Below are positions 10,700-21,719 of a stretch of 64,000 bases of DNA, in pieces (positions within the stretch are counted from its first letter, which is position 1; each line of letters opens with the position of its first letter). Location of the stretch: positions 14,938,745-15,002,744 of the forward strand of contig CM075102.1 of the NCBI GenBank assembly GCA_037576195.1, written 5' to 3'. The translations under genes were made by a program, and so were the position numbers. The DNA is from Phytoseiulus persimilis (lineage: Eukaryota > Arthropoda > Arachnida > Mesostigmata > Phytoseiidae). The notes beneath the pieces were generated by a model. The model saw only the letters and a list, made by a program, of their open reading frames with translations. It was not told the origin of the DNA and ran no database searches.

Positions 10700-11861
10700 A
10701 TGGTTCAAAAATCTGATAGACTCACATTCCCAGTTTCCTTGAAACGCTCGTAGTACTCCGGATCCAGCCTCCCTATCTTTTCCCATGTTAACATTTGACA
10801 CAAAGCCTCTCTATAACCTCTGGCGCTCAGCACCCACCGATAATCACCTCCTCGGAAGGTTCGCGGGAGCTCCTCCATGAACGACTTGTATTTGCCGGTC
10901 TCCAGGTGATCCCTATATCCAACTCGGTTCGAGAGCTTGTCCAAGAGATAGTCAATCCACAAAGCGTTCGTCCGAGGATGCCAGCTGCGCCAAGCATCAC
11001 CCACGGCGGCGTGCATTTTCTTATAAACTTCGTATTGGACTGTCCCGGATTGCTGGAATATGTCCGGGCTTTCGCGGCTCAAATCGAAGTACTCGAAGCC
11101 ATGGGGAGTACGGCATCGACTCAAACCGAAGTCTATCAACATCACTTTGAGCCCGAACGAACGGAGAGAAACACTTCCTGAGCAAGAGTCGAGAACTATC
11201 CTGTCATGAGCACGGGGATACGTCTTCAAAGATTAAGATGTTCTCCCAGTGACAGTCTCGGTGCTCAAACCAACAACATCGCTCTGCCTCCGCCCAGGGT
11301 ATTGATGACTTGAGCCAGGACGGAGGAGAGCGCAGCCGTGATGGTCCAAGTAACAAGTGGCCGTCAGGGGCTCGCGCGTACTGTCGGAGCGAGTTTCCTC
11401 CGTACTCCATTTCGATGGCCAGCCACTTTTCGATGTCAGGGTGCGTGAAATATTCGTCTCCTCCGAAATCATCCAGCAATGACAATACCCTCGGCACTGA
11501 GGCGACCTTTGACGATGGCACAGCCGTGATATTCCGGAAATCCCCACATGTTCCCCTTGGAGGCTTTGAACTCGATAGATGGGCTGTGATGAGAACTTTC
11601 TCGCAAAACATGGAGCACTTTCTCGTCGTTGAGAGGAATCAACTTCAGGACTGAAATTACATCCTTCGGGTTCTTTATGGCAATAGCAATACCAAAACCC
11701 CCAACGCCGATGACTTTGACCAAAATGACGGCGTTCGTCTTCAAGTATTGTTCTGAGCGAGCCGACTTCCTGCTTGCTTTGAGAGAGCCTCCGGAGCACA
11801 TCATAGGCAGTTTCTGCATCCATTGTTGAGGTTGACGGAGGATAGTTGAACCGGTTTTCAT
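10700..11861 (-). pseudogene. haspin-like protein kinase, frameshifted
   Basis: Spread over three minus-strand frames is an almost complete kinase domain with haspin-type features. These are a glycine loop VIGVGGFG, a lysine strand VLKLIPLN, FPEYHG, the hinge EMEYGGNSL, AEAERCC-FEHRDCHWENILI (haspins carry HRDLHW here), then LKVMLIDFGLSR and a tail with HPRTNALWIDYLLDKL. Haspins phosphorylate histone H3 Thr3 at mitosis. The magnesium motif here is a conventional DFG, whereas classical haspins have a DYT-type sequence. Frame changes fall near 11500, between the hinge and the catalytic loop, and near 11225 just after ILIFED. None coincides with plausible splice sites, so I read it as a frameshifted, apparently intronless copy. 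Sequencing error is an alternative. The C-terminus is uncertain and no start could be fixed beyond a Met at 11861. Confidence 0.7.
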
Positions 11862-11879
11862 CCCGACCAGGGATAGTCA

Positions 11880-13190
11880 TAGTCCTTCCCGAGTCGGCGT
11901 GGATCGCGCAGCCTCAGTCGTATTTTTTCGAGAAGCGGGGGGAATTCGCCGGAGAATTCCTTGGACGAATTGTTGTTTCAGTCTCATTCGTGGTCGGGAT
12001 GGATTCCTCCACTCCGGAACAGACTTCCCTGTCCGACAAGAAAAACACTGAGGTTCCGATTGGACAGGTCAAAAAAGAATCCGACGTGGAGCGCAGTTCA
12101 GCTACGCACCCATTACCGAGCTCCCTCTGTTCCTGACTTTCGTGGAAATCCAGTTTCAGGGCCTGGGCTGTATGTCCTCGAGCAGCAGCTGAATGAGAAT
12201 CGCCTCTTGGGAGTTCTCAAGTTTCCCCTCGAAGATGGTATATCCAGTACCTGTGAGGAGATGACGCTCTTTTGTCTCATCGATCTCGGTGCTCGATGAA
12301 CTCATGTTTTAAAAGGTTTGCCCACAGGCAAGACAGCTGGAACGCTGCTGACAATTCGGCGAGGTGGAGAACTACATCCCGACTTTTCGCAGTCGACGTA
12401 TGAAGTCTCGGAACGCACAGATCGAACGTCTGTCAAGATCCACTCAGCTCATAGCAGCAGAGGCCAGTCAAGATTCTTCATGCAGTTGATCACTGGCTTC
12501 GACAGAGCTCGACTCAAAAGCACCGTGACGCGTCCACAACAAGATATCAGACTCGAAGAACGCCGCGGTCGGGCGACGACATAGAAACAAGTACTGCTTC
12601 CAGGGGAATCGAGAAGTATTTTCGGAACGCCTCACTGGAGAATTTCGATCGCGTTCTCTCAAGGAAACGTCCTCCGCTTCGATGATATGCACGTTAGGGC
12701 GAAACAATGAGAGAGTGGTTTCTGTTGTTGGTATAAGAGAGATGTCAACGAAAGAGGACGGCTACAGTTAGCCGGTAAGAGACTTCGCTTCCAGAGTGGA
12801 TGAAAATATCCCTCCGTAACCTTAGTCCAACTGGATCCCAACATATCATCTAGTTCTGTATCATGATCTCATGTAGCTTCGTATCTCTAACTAAGTACTC
12901 ACCGAAAACTGTAGTACCGTTCTAGATCCATCCGGTCAGCTTACCAAATCTGCTCGTGACCTCTTAGGGAGCTCCTGCGAGGATCCTGCAACGCCTCCCA
13001 TTCGTTCGCAGATCCGTCGACACTTATTCGGTTCCGACCGCGGAGACGAAGCGTTGCAGCTTCCAGAAGGATGGACATTCGTTATGCTCCGGATCTCTGT
13101 TTAACGCTGGAGAATCTGCAATCTCTCAGAGAATTTCCGCATGCTCCGCTGTCCGTGTCCTCGGAACGACTCCATTCTGCACGTAGGGTT
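11880..13190. other. unassigned sequence
   Basis: Overlapping short frames only; no recognisable domain, RNA gene or repeat. Confidence 0.4.
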
Positions 13191-13208
13191 CACATCTGCC
13201 GCTGATCA

Positions 13209-13236
13209 ATCCCCCCCCCCCCCTCCCCCCCCCCCA
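13209..13236. repeat. poly-C tract
   Basis: A run of C residues interrupted by a single T, 30-40 bases before the hairpin. Similar C runs occur at the window start and at 56840. Confidence 0.9.
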
Positions 13237-13267
13237 AACTTCTCCAAACCTTTTCGGTTGATCAGAG

Positions 13268-13342
13268 GGGACCATTCGTCCATTAAAGTAGAATATATCG
13301 GGAAGGGTGGATTATATTCCACTTTAATGGACGAAAAGTTCC
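13268..13342. other. strong inverted repeat (hairpin), pre-miRNA-sized
   Basis: Arm 13275-13297 pairs with arm 13313-13335 at 22 of 23 positions (single A/C mismatch at 13290/13320), closing a 15-base loop. A 2x2 internal loop and five more pairs (13268-13272 with 13338-13342, one of them G/T) extend the stem outward, giving a foldback of about 75 nt. The left arm begins TTCGTCCATTAAAG. This size and shape fit either an animal microRNA precursor or a small foldback element. No protein frame explains it. Confidence 0.8.
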
Positions 13343-13414
13343 ACAAAGATCCAGTCTTATCAGGAAAATTCTCACAGGTTTGAAAACCACGTTGATTGCG
13401 TCATGAAATTCTCG

Positions 13415-13455
13415 AAACGATGATGATGATCATCATCGGTATCATCATCACATCC
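13415..13455. repeat. GAT/ATC simple repeat, self-complementary
   Basis: ACGATGATGATGATCATC is followed by ATCGGTATCATCATCACA. The ATG/CAT trinucleotides make the tract partly palindromic. I infer no function. Confidence 0.7.
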
Positions 13456-13605
13456 TTGTGTCTCAACGTGTCGTGAGGATTTTTGGGAGTTCCTCTGGAT
13501 TCAGGAATTCATTCTACATGGCTATCTCAGGGTTCATCGGTTCGCAGAGTCCAAGTGTATATATTTCGCTTCGTCTGTCAGCTTGTCCGCCCTCCTCCTG
13601 GACTA

Positions 13606-13655
13606 CGGACGTGGTTCCGGGATCAATCTGACCATACTTCTCCGGTCCAGGGATG
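13606..13655 (+). repeat. solitary relative of the 45-bp minisatellite unit
   Basis: GGTTCCGGGATCAATCTGACC followed by ATACTTCTCCGG aligns with the minisatellite unit found in the arrays at 1.4 and 5.7 kb. It is a single unit and does not repeat. Similarity is clear over about 35 bases. Confidence 0.55.
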
Positions 13656-13659
13656 TAAT

Positions 13660-15150
13660 TCCGTGGAAACTCGACTCTTCGGGTTCGATATCAGAGCTTG
13701 CTTCGAACGAAAATCCCGATCACAACATTGCAGTTGTCAAGACAAAGAGGAAATCGCGTCCATTGCGCCGGATTTGTTTTTCCTACTCTTCCCGGTACGG
13801 GGCCGTTCATTAGAGAGCGGGCGTTCAGCTTCCACGCACCTCCTTCAGCGGTGCCTATTCTCGGGTGGCGTTAATGCGGGAGAGGCGTTTATAAGAGTGA
13901 TCACGGTATCTCTGTCCATCAGTACGCACCGCCCGCTTCTCCGCGTACATGGTACCGGAGGATTCTAATAGCCACTCGATGATCGTCGGGATCGGGGATG
14001 ATTCCGTTGGAGAATGTAGAGATTCAAGCAAATAAAACAGGGTGGACACCTTTGCCGCTGATTTGTTCTGCGCACGGGCTCAGACAGCGGAACAAGCCAA
14101 CCCTGGATGGAATCAGAGCCGCGATTCGAGAATGGTCAGGTTATTCGCGGAAGGAGAAGAAGCGCTCACATGAAGCAGAGTGGCCGGGAACGACCACGAC
14201 TTCACGATCGCGCACTCACAGTTCTGAGTCACCGTCAGGGCTGAGCTGAGTCACGAGAACGCGGCTCGAGAACGATTCCGTTATTCGAGCGAGGTAAAGA
14301 CGCACTCCCGAACTTCGTGGTCTACTTCGCTCACAGTTGCAATAGCGGGGACGCGCGTTGGAACCCATAACAATATATCTCACAGAGCACCCAACGATCA
14401 ATATCATCATTCATCATTATGTGCTTATTTTCATCTCACATCGTGAGGAACTCCTCCTCATAAAAATCCTGAACCAAATCCAGTAAGCAAGTTCCACAAA
14501 CTAAGGTACAGCCCCCAGAATCTTCCTGTCAATGCGGTGCTTTGATCTTCAGGTTATTCCAGAACACTGGCACCGTACCCCCAGGTCGTTCATAGCTTTC
14601 CTTCAGCTCATTGTTCGAACAGGAAGCTCTGTGAGCTCGGTTGCCTGGAAGACGCGCTGAGACTGGGAGATAAGGAGCCGTTCCCAAGGAGTGATATCTA
14701 GAAGTTTTCGAAGCTCAGGGGTTTTTGAGGCCCTGTCTGCGGTTAAGTTTGAGTCAACGGCTTCAGTCAACTCTAACGTGACATCGACGTGGAGGACGTG
14801 ATACATGAATACGCAATCCTCAGAGCTCGGAGAGTTAGACTCTGAGGTACATTATCAGTCTGAGAACGCAGTGGGAATAAAAAATTCACTCTCGATTCTC
14901 CGTCTCAAAGTCGTGGCATCTTTCCCTCATATGCGCTCGGCTGCATGAGGCCACGCACGTCTGGCTGCGTCCCTGGTTCTAGTCATTGTGATGATGGGAG
15001 ATGATTCGTCCCCGAAAGTGCGGAGATGAAGCACGAATGAGTACGCCGTGGAAGTTTTTTTTTCGAGTTTTACCACTATATTTTTCGTTTTTTTTTTCAC
15101 GGTATGTTCATGATTCTTCGACGGTTAGACAATGACAACGTTGCTGTTAT
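13660..15150. other. unassigned sequence
   Basis: No gene recognised. Frames are short and overlapping. T-rich runs occur at about 15055-15100. Confidence 0.4.
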
Positions 15151-15159
15151 TTGAAAGTA

Positions 15160-15310
15160 TGTAGTAGTTGAAGTAGTAGTATTGAAGTAGTACAGTATGA
15201 CTTTTCTTCATTCATCATCAGCATCATCATCGTCTTCAGTATATCCGGTAATATTAGGGTCAGTAGATGAAGTAGTATTAGTAGTAGAATTATTAGGAGT
15301 AGTAATGTTC
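15160..15310. repeat. AGT/CAT trinucleotide-rich low-complexity stretch
   Basis: Irregular runs of AGTAGT, TTGAAGTAGTAGT, CATCATCATCG and GTAGTATTAGTAGTAG. This is simple sequence and not a gene, although a plus-strand frame (15197-15487) crosses it. Confidence 0.75.
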
Positions 15311-18300
15311 CGTTGCATGCTGAACGCCTCGGAACGTCGTCGGGTCGTCGGCGGCGACTCGGCGAGAGGATTCAAGCTGACCGCCCTGATGATGTACGTG
15401 ACTTTGTCAAGCGGAGCTGTACCTGGATACTGTGGGACTCATGCAGTCCTCGTCGGCCTCCTCTGTCACCGTACCCGTCATCCTTAGCGATAACTTTCAT
15501 TGAAGGCGCGAGGGCTGATTCATTCGAGCAAGCAACAACCCTGCGCCACCTCTCGCGATCGTCTCTAGCCGTCGTTGAATGACTAGCAGAAGCCGCTAAG
15601 ATCGAGGGTTTGCCCAACGGAATCCCTCCCCGGACGTCAGGTCGATGTCGGGTTCGCTTCCAGCCAGTCCCTTGAGAGAGATCGGACTTGAGGGATCTGA
15701 GCTGGAACGTTGGTTCCAGGAAGAAAGGGTCCGTTGATTCGAGCTGTTGATAATCCTTATCTTGGTCGGTTGTTTCCGCAATGTTGTCGAGATGGATGAA
15801 GAGAAGCTCAACTTTAAAGTTGCTTGGTTCGTGTGTTTGTCTCTGATTTCCTAGCAGAAATTAATCAGTTATTCCGCAGCCGCTCAGTAACCATCGCTGA
15901 TCAGCTCTGGTTAGCCCAGCATTGACGATCAATCAGAGATGATGAAATCATTCATGGTAATCTAATCGTCGGTCGTCTTGATGTGTTGCTGAAATGGAGA
16001 ATACGCGATGAGGAAAGAGTCTGGCTGCTCCCGAGGCTCGGGAGGGGGCAGCGTGCTCACCCCCGTATTTTGCCAATCATGCTTAGACCCCGAGCATTGC
16101 CGGACATCGCAAATCGAGAAGAGGTGACACTTGGTTCGCCTCCTGAATTCTAAGACAGACCTAGGAAAGTCATACGGATACTTCCGTGGCCTGCCCAGAG
16201 CACTTCCTCAAATACCCAGAATATATGAGGTCCGGTGAAATAGAAGGTGAGAGCATGCATTCCAAAGTTGGCGAATCTTAGGCTCAGAAAAGTTACCAAG
16301 GTTGATGCAGCACAGCACGTGTTCACTCAGACAGTCGCAATGAGCTGCCTGGCTCGTTCAAATCGTTTGAGTTGTTTGCCAAATCACCACCGCTAGATGA
16401 TGGCTCGGCGCAAAATTATCTGCAATTCGAATACCCGTGCCGTAGAATCGACCACCCAGAACAACACTGTGAGCCCTTCTCCAACTCGAGTCCGTTCACT
16501 TCGATTCTCGGAGCATCTCCACTTGCTTCCCGTGTTTGCAGCCTCAACAATCTTATATGAGATTCCATCTCGACTTCCTCATTCGATTGAATGATTGATG
16601 AGAATCGATGCTCCTGACACACGAACTCTGTCAGCATGAGGTCGACACTCACCTTCAGTCGCGTTTCAGACGTCATTTCTAAGCACTCCAGCCGTGTCGA
16701 AGCCAAAAAAAGATGCGGTTTCCAACATCGATGTCGTGATGTGTGTAATGCTATGGTCTCAGTCTCGTGGTTGATGTTATCGGTTGTTCTTTGTTGGTAT
16801 TCAGGTGGTCGAGCGCCTCTAGCTGGTTTCATTCGCCATTTAATGTCCTCTGGTCCTCTAGAGTGGGTCCTTCAAAAATGTCCTTTTTGTGTGTCCTTTG
16901 ATTGCTCCCTCTTGGGGAGGTTCAGTGTCCTTTTCATGAGTCGAATGGGGGCCGACGATCAGTGATCTAGTCTGTTTCTCTACAAAGGTAGCGCTTGTAG
17001 AAAAATTCCCTGCAGAAAAACGAAGGAATCAGATAGGATTCCGAAACCCCGTAGACGGCCGGTCGAAGTCGTGCGCAAGACATCTTTACCTCATTTAGTT
17101 CGGAGCCGTTGTCGAATCAGTGTCGGTAGATTCCTACAGACTTATGCCATCCGTTATGCCATACACTCTCAATATTACAGTGTCAGTTCTACAAACTGTC
17201 GTTGTTGAGTACAGTGCCGTCTCAGAATGGAATGTGAAAAAAGTTGGTTGATCCCTTTAACTAAGGGTCTGTTTTTCCTGAAATCAAGAGATTCGAGCTG
17301 ATCATTTGAAGGCTCGCCATTGAAGGAATTGGGATTTCGGTGTGCTGATGAAGTATGAATATGCGCATCGGATATGTGCGACGATCCCTCTCCGCTGGCT
17401 GATCCGCTTCCGGATGTGTGTCCCAAGCCTGAGGCACACCGTTACTCGTTCCCAAAAAAACGATCCTGCGCTGGTATTCCCGCCCAATTCTTTCTCATGC
17501 CAAATCTGACATCAGAACAGAAAGGCCTCCAAGTCGCGAAGGCTGGCATAGAGATAATAATTGCCACAGATATAGAAACAAACGACCGTTTCTCCCCCGG
17601 ACGAGCACAAAAGCTCACTTGCGGCCTGATGAAAATGCGCAACTGCCCGATCCGGAAAACGGCTCCTTGGCCGCCAAAACTTGTTTCCCATCCATCTCGC
17701 ATTCCTTGACCTTCGCAGATGGGAGCAGCAGGGGCTGTTCAGCTCCGGTACTCCGAGAGTTGCTGGAGCGGAGAGTTGGTCTGAGTTCCGTTACGTTGTT
17801 CACGGAGAGAGTGAAGGAGCGCGATACGGCACGTGGGTGAGGACCACAGAAATCAGAGATGGGAGGGTCTGCAGCCGTCGTTGCTCTAGCGTCTGTAACG
17901 GCTGGAGCTTATTTTCGTCCAAAAAGACAGCCGACGATCACGAAACGTCTCATCAATGGTGGATAGGCCAACAATAGACAGCGTTCCGCCGCTCGCGCGT
18001 GTGCGTAAGTATCGCAAAAACCTCCATAAAGAATGCTCGATCGGTCGTTGTTTACGCACGTCCTACGTCAGGAGACGGCTATTTAAGGAACACGATGAGA
18101 CTTCCCAAAACTTGTTCGTTGATTGACGGACAAAGTTCTCTCGAGCTCGCGAAGACGTTGGGGTCTGAGCATGCAAAACACGTCGACGTTCCTCAAGGCT
18201 TTGGCATAATTCGCGAACTGAGTCTCTCCCACACTTTCCCTTTTTTCCAGCTCGTTTCGTGGGCTGACCTTGAACACTTAAGTACCGTTGCTCGTATCAG

Positions 18301-19370
18301 TCTTCGAGGATGCTGAAGCGTTCCGTTATCGCTGAACAGCACAATGAACAGACTCCGACCCAAGCAAAGGGCGCACAGATGTCTCTTCGCTGGAGAGAAA
18401 TCCAATCCTGCCGACTGAAATCCCCATCATCAGCTGATGACGGAGAACGCGGAAGGGGAGCAAGGAATGGCGGAAGACTTTTCAGGAAGGAAGAAAACGT
18501 GGTGTGCGGGAACTCTCGGCGAATTCGTATGACGGATTCGTGGTGCGCTGGGCCACATGAAGGGTGTTCATATGGTCTTATATCACGTCATGACGGCGAA
18601 GCGTTCGTATCTCATTCTATCTCGTTCGCTAATAGCCTGGCGGCTTTCGTCCTGATAACGAAAATCTTCCTCTGCCGCAGCAGCAACACGGACCGAAGCA
18701 CGTCGCTCCTTCCATATTTCCGTGCCTCTCGCTCTGCGTGTTCAATCTCTCTTGAACGAGAACACACATCCACACGGAACCGACATTGTACCACTAGCCA
18801 GCTTTATCATCTCCGAGTGACGCGCAGAGAACGTTGAAGTTCTCTGCATGCAGCTGTGACGGATATTTCGACCGATTCGAACTTCATGACTTGCCCCAAC
18901 TTTCACCACTCAGTCTCCAGAATGGAACGTTCGGAACGAGTGACTCAGACCTGAGTGTTTCCACAAACGGGTTCCTTCCTGTTTCCACAACCGAGGAACT
19001 ATTCGGATTCAGCACTGGTAGCCCAGCGGAACGATCCTTCATGCGATCGTTGTCCGCTTATTGCAGACCGCCGCGCCTGCATCATCAAGCCGTTTTGGCG
19101 TCAACATTCCGCCCCTCAGTCTGCTGCCGGCTCGGCTGGAGGATTCGGTCTTATCAATGGGCGAACCTTGCCCAGCCGAGAGCTCTGAGGGCTCCGGATC
19201 GATGGCCCGGTTTTTCCGGGCCAACCCGCGCCAACTCATACCCAGACTCACCATTCTAGTGCCCTCTCGAAGCTGAATATGACCTTGGTTGTGGTCTTCT
19301 CTCAACATGTGTCCTTTCGTTCTTTAAACTTGTAGTCCATACTTAAGTCCTCAATGCCAAGTAGTTTTCC
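15310..19370. other. unassigned sequence upstream of the synaptotagmin 3' end
   Basis: No recognisable coding exon, RNA gene or repeat. The longest frames (138 codons minus at 16416-16832; 175 codons plus at 18310-18837) lack motifs and have overlapping competitors. Confidence 0.4.
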
Positions 19371-19374
19371 GTGT

Positions 19375-19385
19375 GTGTGTGTATG
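19375..19385. repeat. short (GT)n microsatellite
   Basis: GTGTGTGTGTATG follows TTTTCC, a few hundred bases downstream of the synaptotagmin stop on the opposite strand. Confidence 0.6.
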
Positions 19386-19503
19386 TCTAGCGGGGCACTG
19401 CAAGGAGTTCAAACATACAGTCGGACGGATGACGATTCCCTCAGAGGAATCCATACCATTTTCATGCGATACCGACGCAGTGAGAAAGCGAGCGGCTTAC
19501 CTT

Positions 19504-19509
19504 TTTATT
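19504..19509 (-). terminator. candidate polyadenylation signal overlapping the synaptotagmin stop
   Basis: On the minus strand AATAAA overlaps the TAA stop codon (AAA TAA AAA). A signal directly at the stop would give almost no 3' untranslated region, so the true signal may lie further downstream. Confidence 0.3.
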
Positions 19510-21712
19510 TGTCCTCTTTACCCTCCTCGGGGTCTTTGAGGGAGTGCCATTGGGCTATAGGCCGCCTAGGCGAAGCCAGCATGTCCATCCAGTGGCGTAG
19601 TTCGGTGCCAGTGGCGTTGCAGCCCAAGACCACCTTGCCAATGGGGTCTGACGTTCCGATTCGATCGTAATCGGTTACGGTGACGACGAGTTGCACTTTC
19701 TGAATTTGTTCGAAGGGCACTTCGAACGAGAACGATTCGTTGTAGTATGGATTGAGTGTACACTTCTTAATACTTGTCTTCTTTTTCTTCAATCGTTTCC
19801 CGTTCATCATCAGTACGATCTTGACGTAGGGGTCGGAGAGACCGCCAACGTCCATTTTTTTGAGGTTTTTGGCTTCCAGAATGACGACAGTCAGTTTTCC
19901 GGCAGTTGGTACATAGCGGAGTGTGAAACAGATGTCCCCGAGCACTTCTTTGTCATTGTCAGCGCTCGTAAGATCTCGCCACTCCTCGATGGTTTGGGCG
20001 AGATCAATTGTGTTCATGGGGATTTTCACTTCTCCGATTTGGTCGTGTTTGCCGAAGCGGTCGAAATCGAAGACCGCGAATACCAATGTTTTGGTAGTGA
20101 TCTCAGCGTATGGTACCTGGAAATCGGGGAAGGAGGGAGAAAATCGGTGCAGAAGTAGGACGAGACAGAGAGGGGAATGCGGGGGAGGAATGGGAATCAG
20201 AACGACGGACGGAGAGGCGAGATGCGGAATTCGCAGAGAACGAGTGATAAAAATCGTGATTCGACAGAAGGGAAAGAGAAAGAGGAAAACAAATTATTAG
20301 TCCAGCCGGCAGGATGCACCAGGATGTGGAGCAATAGGTCGACACTACTAATGTTCCGAAAAGAGTGAGCTCAAGTTTTGGAAGCGTTACCTTGAAGTTG
20401 AATGTTTCATTGAAAACAGGGTTCAGCGATTTGCGATGGACTTTGGTTTCGAACTTCTTCTTTTTGTCCGGCAGGAGGTACACCTACAAACAAACAAAGG
20501 GCGAGCTCGTTGAGACGCATGACCAGGGTGTGTCCCAGTGCAAGTTCGAAAACTCAGGAGTAGCTCTGATCACCTTGACGTAAGGATCCGAGGTTCCTGA
20601 CATGTCCAGTGCGGGAAGTTCCTCGGCCTGGATGACCGTGGTCGCCAAGTTGTTGGAGTTGAAATCATAGTCGAGTTTGAATTGTAGACGACCGAGTTTC
20701 TGCTCCTCTTTCTGTTCTTCGCCTCCTTGTTCGTTCTCCTCCATGTTGTCCACCAGCTCCTCGCCATCGGGTTGGATCTGCGAACGGATTTGAATTACAT
20801 CTCGAATACACTCATTGTTCAATCGACGTTTGAATTCCTCGTGTGAGACATCCTAACAGAGCGTTCGTGGTGTTGGAGGATTCGTCTGTCTTGTGAACGT
20901 CAGTGACAGGAGCAGGCAGAGCGGCGCTTCACGGCCTGAACTAACCCCTGTTAGGTCGACAGCGCCCTTGAATCCTTTCTTGTCCTTCCTTCTGCGCTTG
21001 TTCCACCAGCGTCGTAGACACAATACGGCGATTCCAATGGCTACCACAATGATTAGGAGGAGGGTGACGATCACTACCGATGTGGATACTGGAACCGACG
21101 GTTTCCAAGGTCAGGTCGCTTGAGATAGGAATGTACAAAAATGTCAAGAGATTCCAGCTTCCGAACATACTCACCACCGGCAGCTTTAGACGTCTCCTCT
21201 AAAATCGTGTCAATCGCCTCCTGCGCTCCGCCTGATTCGGCGGCGGGCGCCTCAGTCGTGACTTCCTTAACATCTTTGGCAGCTGCGGCAGCAGCAGTCG
21301 TGGTGCCGTTGGCCGTCGGCTCAGCACCACCCGCGGTACTCTGAGGTTAGGAAGGGGAGAGAACACAGTCAGTCTGATTGATGCGATGGCAACGATCCGC
21401 ACACTCACGCATGCACACACAAGCCCTCAGGTCCATACATCCACTGTTTCACACCACGCGATTTGACTCCTCCTCACACCTGGTTCATTTCCCACATTCC
21501 TCACTTTCATTGATCGTCTGATATTCGCCACCTGATATTCGAATCTCTGCTCAGATGCGTTCTCGTGGGTGGACGTGGGTGGTTGGAGGGAAAAAGCACA
21601 AGCACAGGGAGGGAACAAAACGCGCCGTACCACTGGCCTTGACACATGGCTTCCGGAACGAAACCTCTCTAATGAGCTCCGGAGGACGAGTCGTGAAGTC
21701 AGGACTTACCAT
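19505..21712 (-). CDS. Syt1: synaptotagmin-1, calcium sensor of synaptic vesicle exocytosis (six coding exons)
   Basis: Exons in transcript order: 21712-21710 (ATG only, followed by GTAAGT), 21340-21175, 21088-20946, 20777-20574, 20483-20391, 20116-19505. Phases match at every junction, giving 406 residues. An Ala/Thr/Glu-rich luminal segment leads into one membrane helix ([18 protein letters not shown]) and a basic stop-transfer stretch, [15 protein letters not shown]2A carries its calcium Asp residues in LDMSGTSD and [10 protein letters not shown], and C2B in MDVGGLSD and [10 protein letters not shown]. The polybasic strand [12 protein letters not shown] and the WHSL end are present. The family binds phospholipid and SNAREs upon calcium entry and triggers fusion of docked vesicles. 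The membrane-to-C2A linker is uncertain: an alternative acceptor at 20852 keeps frame and adds 25 residues, and about 10 residues normal for arthropods seem missing with the shorter form. The C-terminus (DPEEGKEDK) is short and may be alternatively spliced. Confidence 0.95.
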
Positions 21713-21719
21713 GAGTGAG

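Noticed and set aside
10795-11181. 128-codon plus-strand frame
   Set aside because: Opposite strand of the kinase C-terminal half; the minus-strand frame carries the recognisable DFG and WIDYLLDKL motifs.
11204-11611. Introns as the cause of frame changes in the haspin-like kinase
   Set aside because: The only GT...AG pairs at the junctions are far too short to be introns and the protein motifs continue without a gap on both sides.
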